A stretch of 64,000 nucleotides of DNA, taken from positions 29,374-93,373 of the forward strand of contig NZ_JAYRCK010000023.1 in the NCBI RefSeq assembly GCF_036409475.1. Reading direction: 5' to 3'. Under the pieces are notes generated by a model that saw only the letters and a list, made by a program, of their open reading frames with translations, was not told the origin of the DNA and made no database searches. Shown in pieces: positions 63,118 through 64,000 of the stretch. Position numbers and translations under genes: made by a program. Numbering within the stretch: position 1 is the first letter of the stretch; every line of letters begins with the position of its first letter. The stretch comes from Scandinavium sp036409475. GTDB taxonomy: Bacteria; Pseudomonadota; Gammaproteobacteria; Enterobacterales; Enterobacteriaceae.

Positions 63118-63972
63118 CTAAGCGAGATTCAGGTTTTCAAATTGTTCCGGGCTGAGACCGCCACACGCACTGTGGCGACGCCAGCGATTATAATCACACT
63201 CGATATAATTAAATACCGCCGTCCGCATTAATTCCCGGCTGGTAAAGCGTTCTCCGTGGATACATTCCACTTTCAGCGAGTGAAAGAAGCTTTCCACGCA
63301 GGCATTGTCATGACAGCAGCCTTTTGCGCTCATGCTTCCGCGTAGATTATGGCGTTTCAGCAAGCTCTGATAATCCCCGGAACAGTACTGTCCACCACGG
63401 TCCGTATGAACAATGACATTTTCCGGGCGTTTACGCCGCCAGAGCGCCATTTGCAGTGCATCGCAGGCAAGTTGTGCCGTCATCCGGGAGGACATCGACC
63501 AGCCGATAACCGCCCGAGACCACAGGTCTATGACCACGGCCAGATACAGCCACCCTTCATCGGTACGCAAGTACGTGATGTCGCCTGCCCACTTCTGGTT
63601 CGGGCCGCTGGCGTAAAAATCCTGTTTTAGCAGATTCTCTGACACCGGCAGACCATGTGCGCGGTAGCTGACCGGGCTGAACTTCCGGCTCGCTTTTGCC
63701 CGCAGTCCCTGACGACGCAAGCTGGCGGCAATGGTTTTGATGTTGTACTCCGGCAACTCCTCAGCGAGACGCGGCGCACCATAGCGTTGTTTTGCCTCAG
63801 TGAATGCCTTACGGACAGCCTCATCGCAGACAAGCCGGAACTGCTGACCCGGGCTTGTCTGATGACAACGCAGACGCCAGGCATACCAGCCACTACGGGC
63901 GACCCGCAGCACCCGACACATCGCTTTGATGCTGAATTCAGCCTGATGTTTTTCGATAAAGACATACTTCAT
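63118..63972 (-). CDS. IS3 transposase OrfB (DDE integrase domain)
   Basis: The 284-residue product is close to E. coli IS3 OrfB. It starts M-K-Y-V-F-I-E-K-H-Q, has an HTH_21-type segment with R-Y-G-A-P-R-L, and the DDE triad in W-A-G-D-I-T-Y, V-H-T-D-R-G-G and N-A-C-V-E-S-F-F. It is normally expressed as OrfAB by -1 frameshifting from orfA, whose stop overlaps this ATG. Compared with IS3 it lacks about four residues near position 75. Confidence 0.92.
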   Translation of the reverse strand: MKYVFIEKHQAEFSIKAMCRVLRVARSGWYAWRLRCHQTSPGQQFRLVCDEAVRKAFTEAKQRYGAPRLAEELPEYNIKTIAASLRRQGLRAKASRKFSPVSYRAHGLPVSENLLKQDFYASGPNQKWAGDITYLRTDEGWLYLAVVIDLWSRAVIGWSMSSRMTAQLACDALQMALWRRKRPENVIVHTDRGGQYCSGDYQSLLKRHNLRGSMSAKGCCHDNACVESFFHSLKVECIHGERFTSRELMRTAVFNYIECDYNRWRRHSACGGLSPEQFENLNLA

Positions 63973-64000
63973 TTCAGGCGCTTCGCGAAGTATGTCGCGG
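63969..64000 (-). CDS. IS3 OrfA, 3' end only
   Basis: The last codons (A-T-Y-F-A-K-R-L-K-stop) match the IS3 OrfA C-terminus; the stop TGA (63969-63971) overlaps the OrfB start. The rest lies outside the window. Confidence 0.75.
   Translation of the reverse strand, partial: ATYFAKRLK

Larger units (their letters stand above)
63088..64000 (-). mobile_element. IS3 element, truncated by the window edge
   Basis: The terminal inverted repeat begins TGATCCTACCCACGTAATG at 63088, continuing GGACACAGCCCTAAGCGAG. The element carries orfB (63118-63972) and the end of orfA, both on the minus strand; the other inverted repeat is outside the window. It has inserted into a cdiA toxin-tip fragment. Confidence 0.85.

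Overview
The window is chromosomal DNA of an Enterobacteriaceae member. From about 1 kb to 42 kb its gene order is close to that of the Escherichia coli ftsP-rpoD segment, but a complete urease operon sits between plsY and tsaD, as in Klebsiella and Enterobacter relatives. Protein lengths and motifs match enterobacterial orthologues closely. I cannot fix the genus from this window alone.

Left part (1-31.7 kb), core genome. Envelope and division genes: ftsP, plsC, tolC, ygiB/ygiC, hldE, uppP, plsY, ygiM. Topoisomerase IV: parC and parE. Signalling: the ygiW / qseBC divergon and cpdA. Metabolism and homeostasis: mdaB-ygiN, nudF, zupT, ribB with an FMN riboswitch, ubiK, glnE, cca, folB. Two small insertions lie between ygiN and parE: an unrecognised overlapping gene pair (8868-9477), and an unrecognised 145-codon gene next to a yajD-type HNH nuclease. 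Three regulatory sites are strong by eye: a mar/sox/rob box before tolC, a Fur box before zupT and a PmrA/QseB-type box between ygiW and qseB. Two core genes look reduced: ygiV keeps a fossil AraC HTH tail upstream of its start, and ygiF has lost the second half of its CHAD domain. REP/BIME elements recur at four gene junctions.

Middle (31.7-44.9 kb). ureDABCEFG is preceded by a site fitting the Nac pattern. It is followed by tsaD (minus strand) and the macromolecular-synthesis operon rpsU-dnaG-rpoD, including the heat-shock promoter inside dnaG. Between rpoD and mug lies a three-gene minus-strand cassette: a Mor-like regulator, a RhiA-like protein and a small protein with a caspase-like His/Cys dyad. 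This is my best candidate for an undescribed system. mug and the ileX tRNA follow.

Right part (44.9-64 kb), accessory. After ileX and a yoaC-like DUF1889 gene comes a contact-dependent inhibition (two-partner secretion) locus: cdiB, a 3295-codon cdiA, and a one-base-overlapping immunity gene. Downstream is a graveyard of displaced C-terminal modules: a VENN-motif remnant, a symE fragment, an orphan lipoprotein gene, and an intact symE with a LexA box and a probable SymR antisense RNA. Then follow an orphan 5'-truncated cdiA with a different toxin tip and its own immunity gene, and a third toxin fragment cut by an IS3 element that runs off the window. Long direct repeats shared by the complete and orphan cdiA copies could let the toxin tips be swapped.
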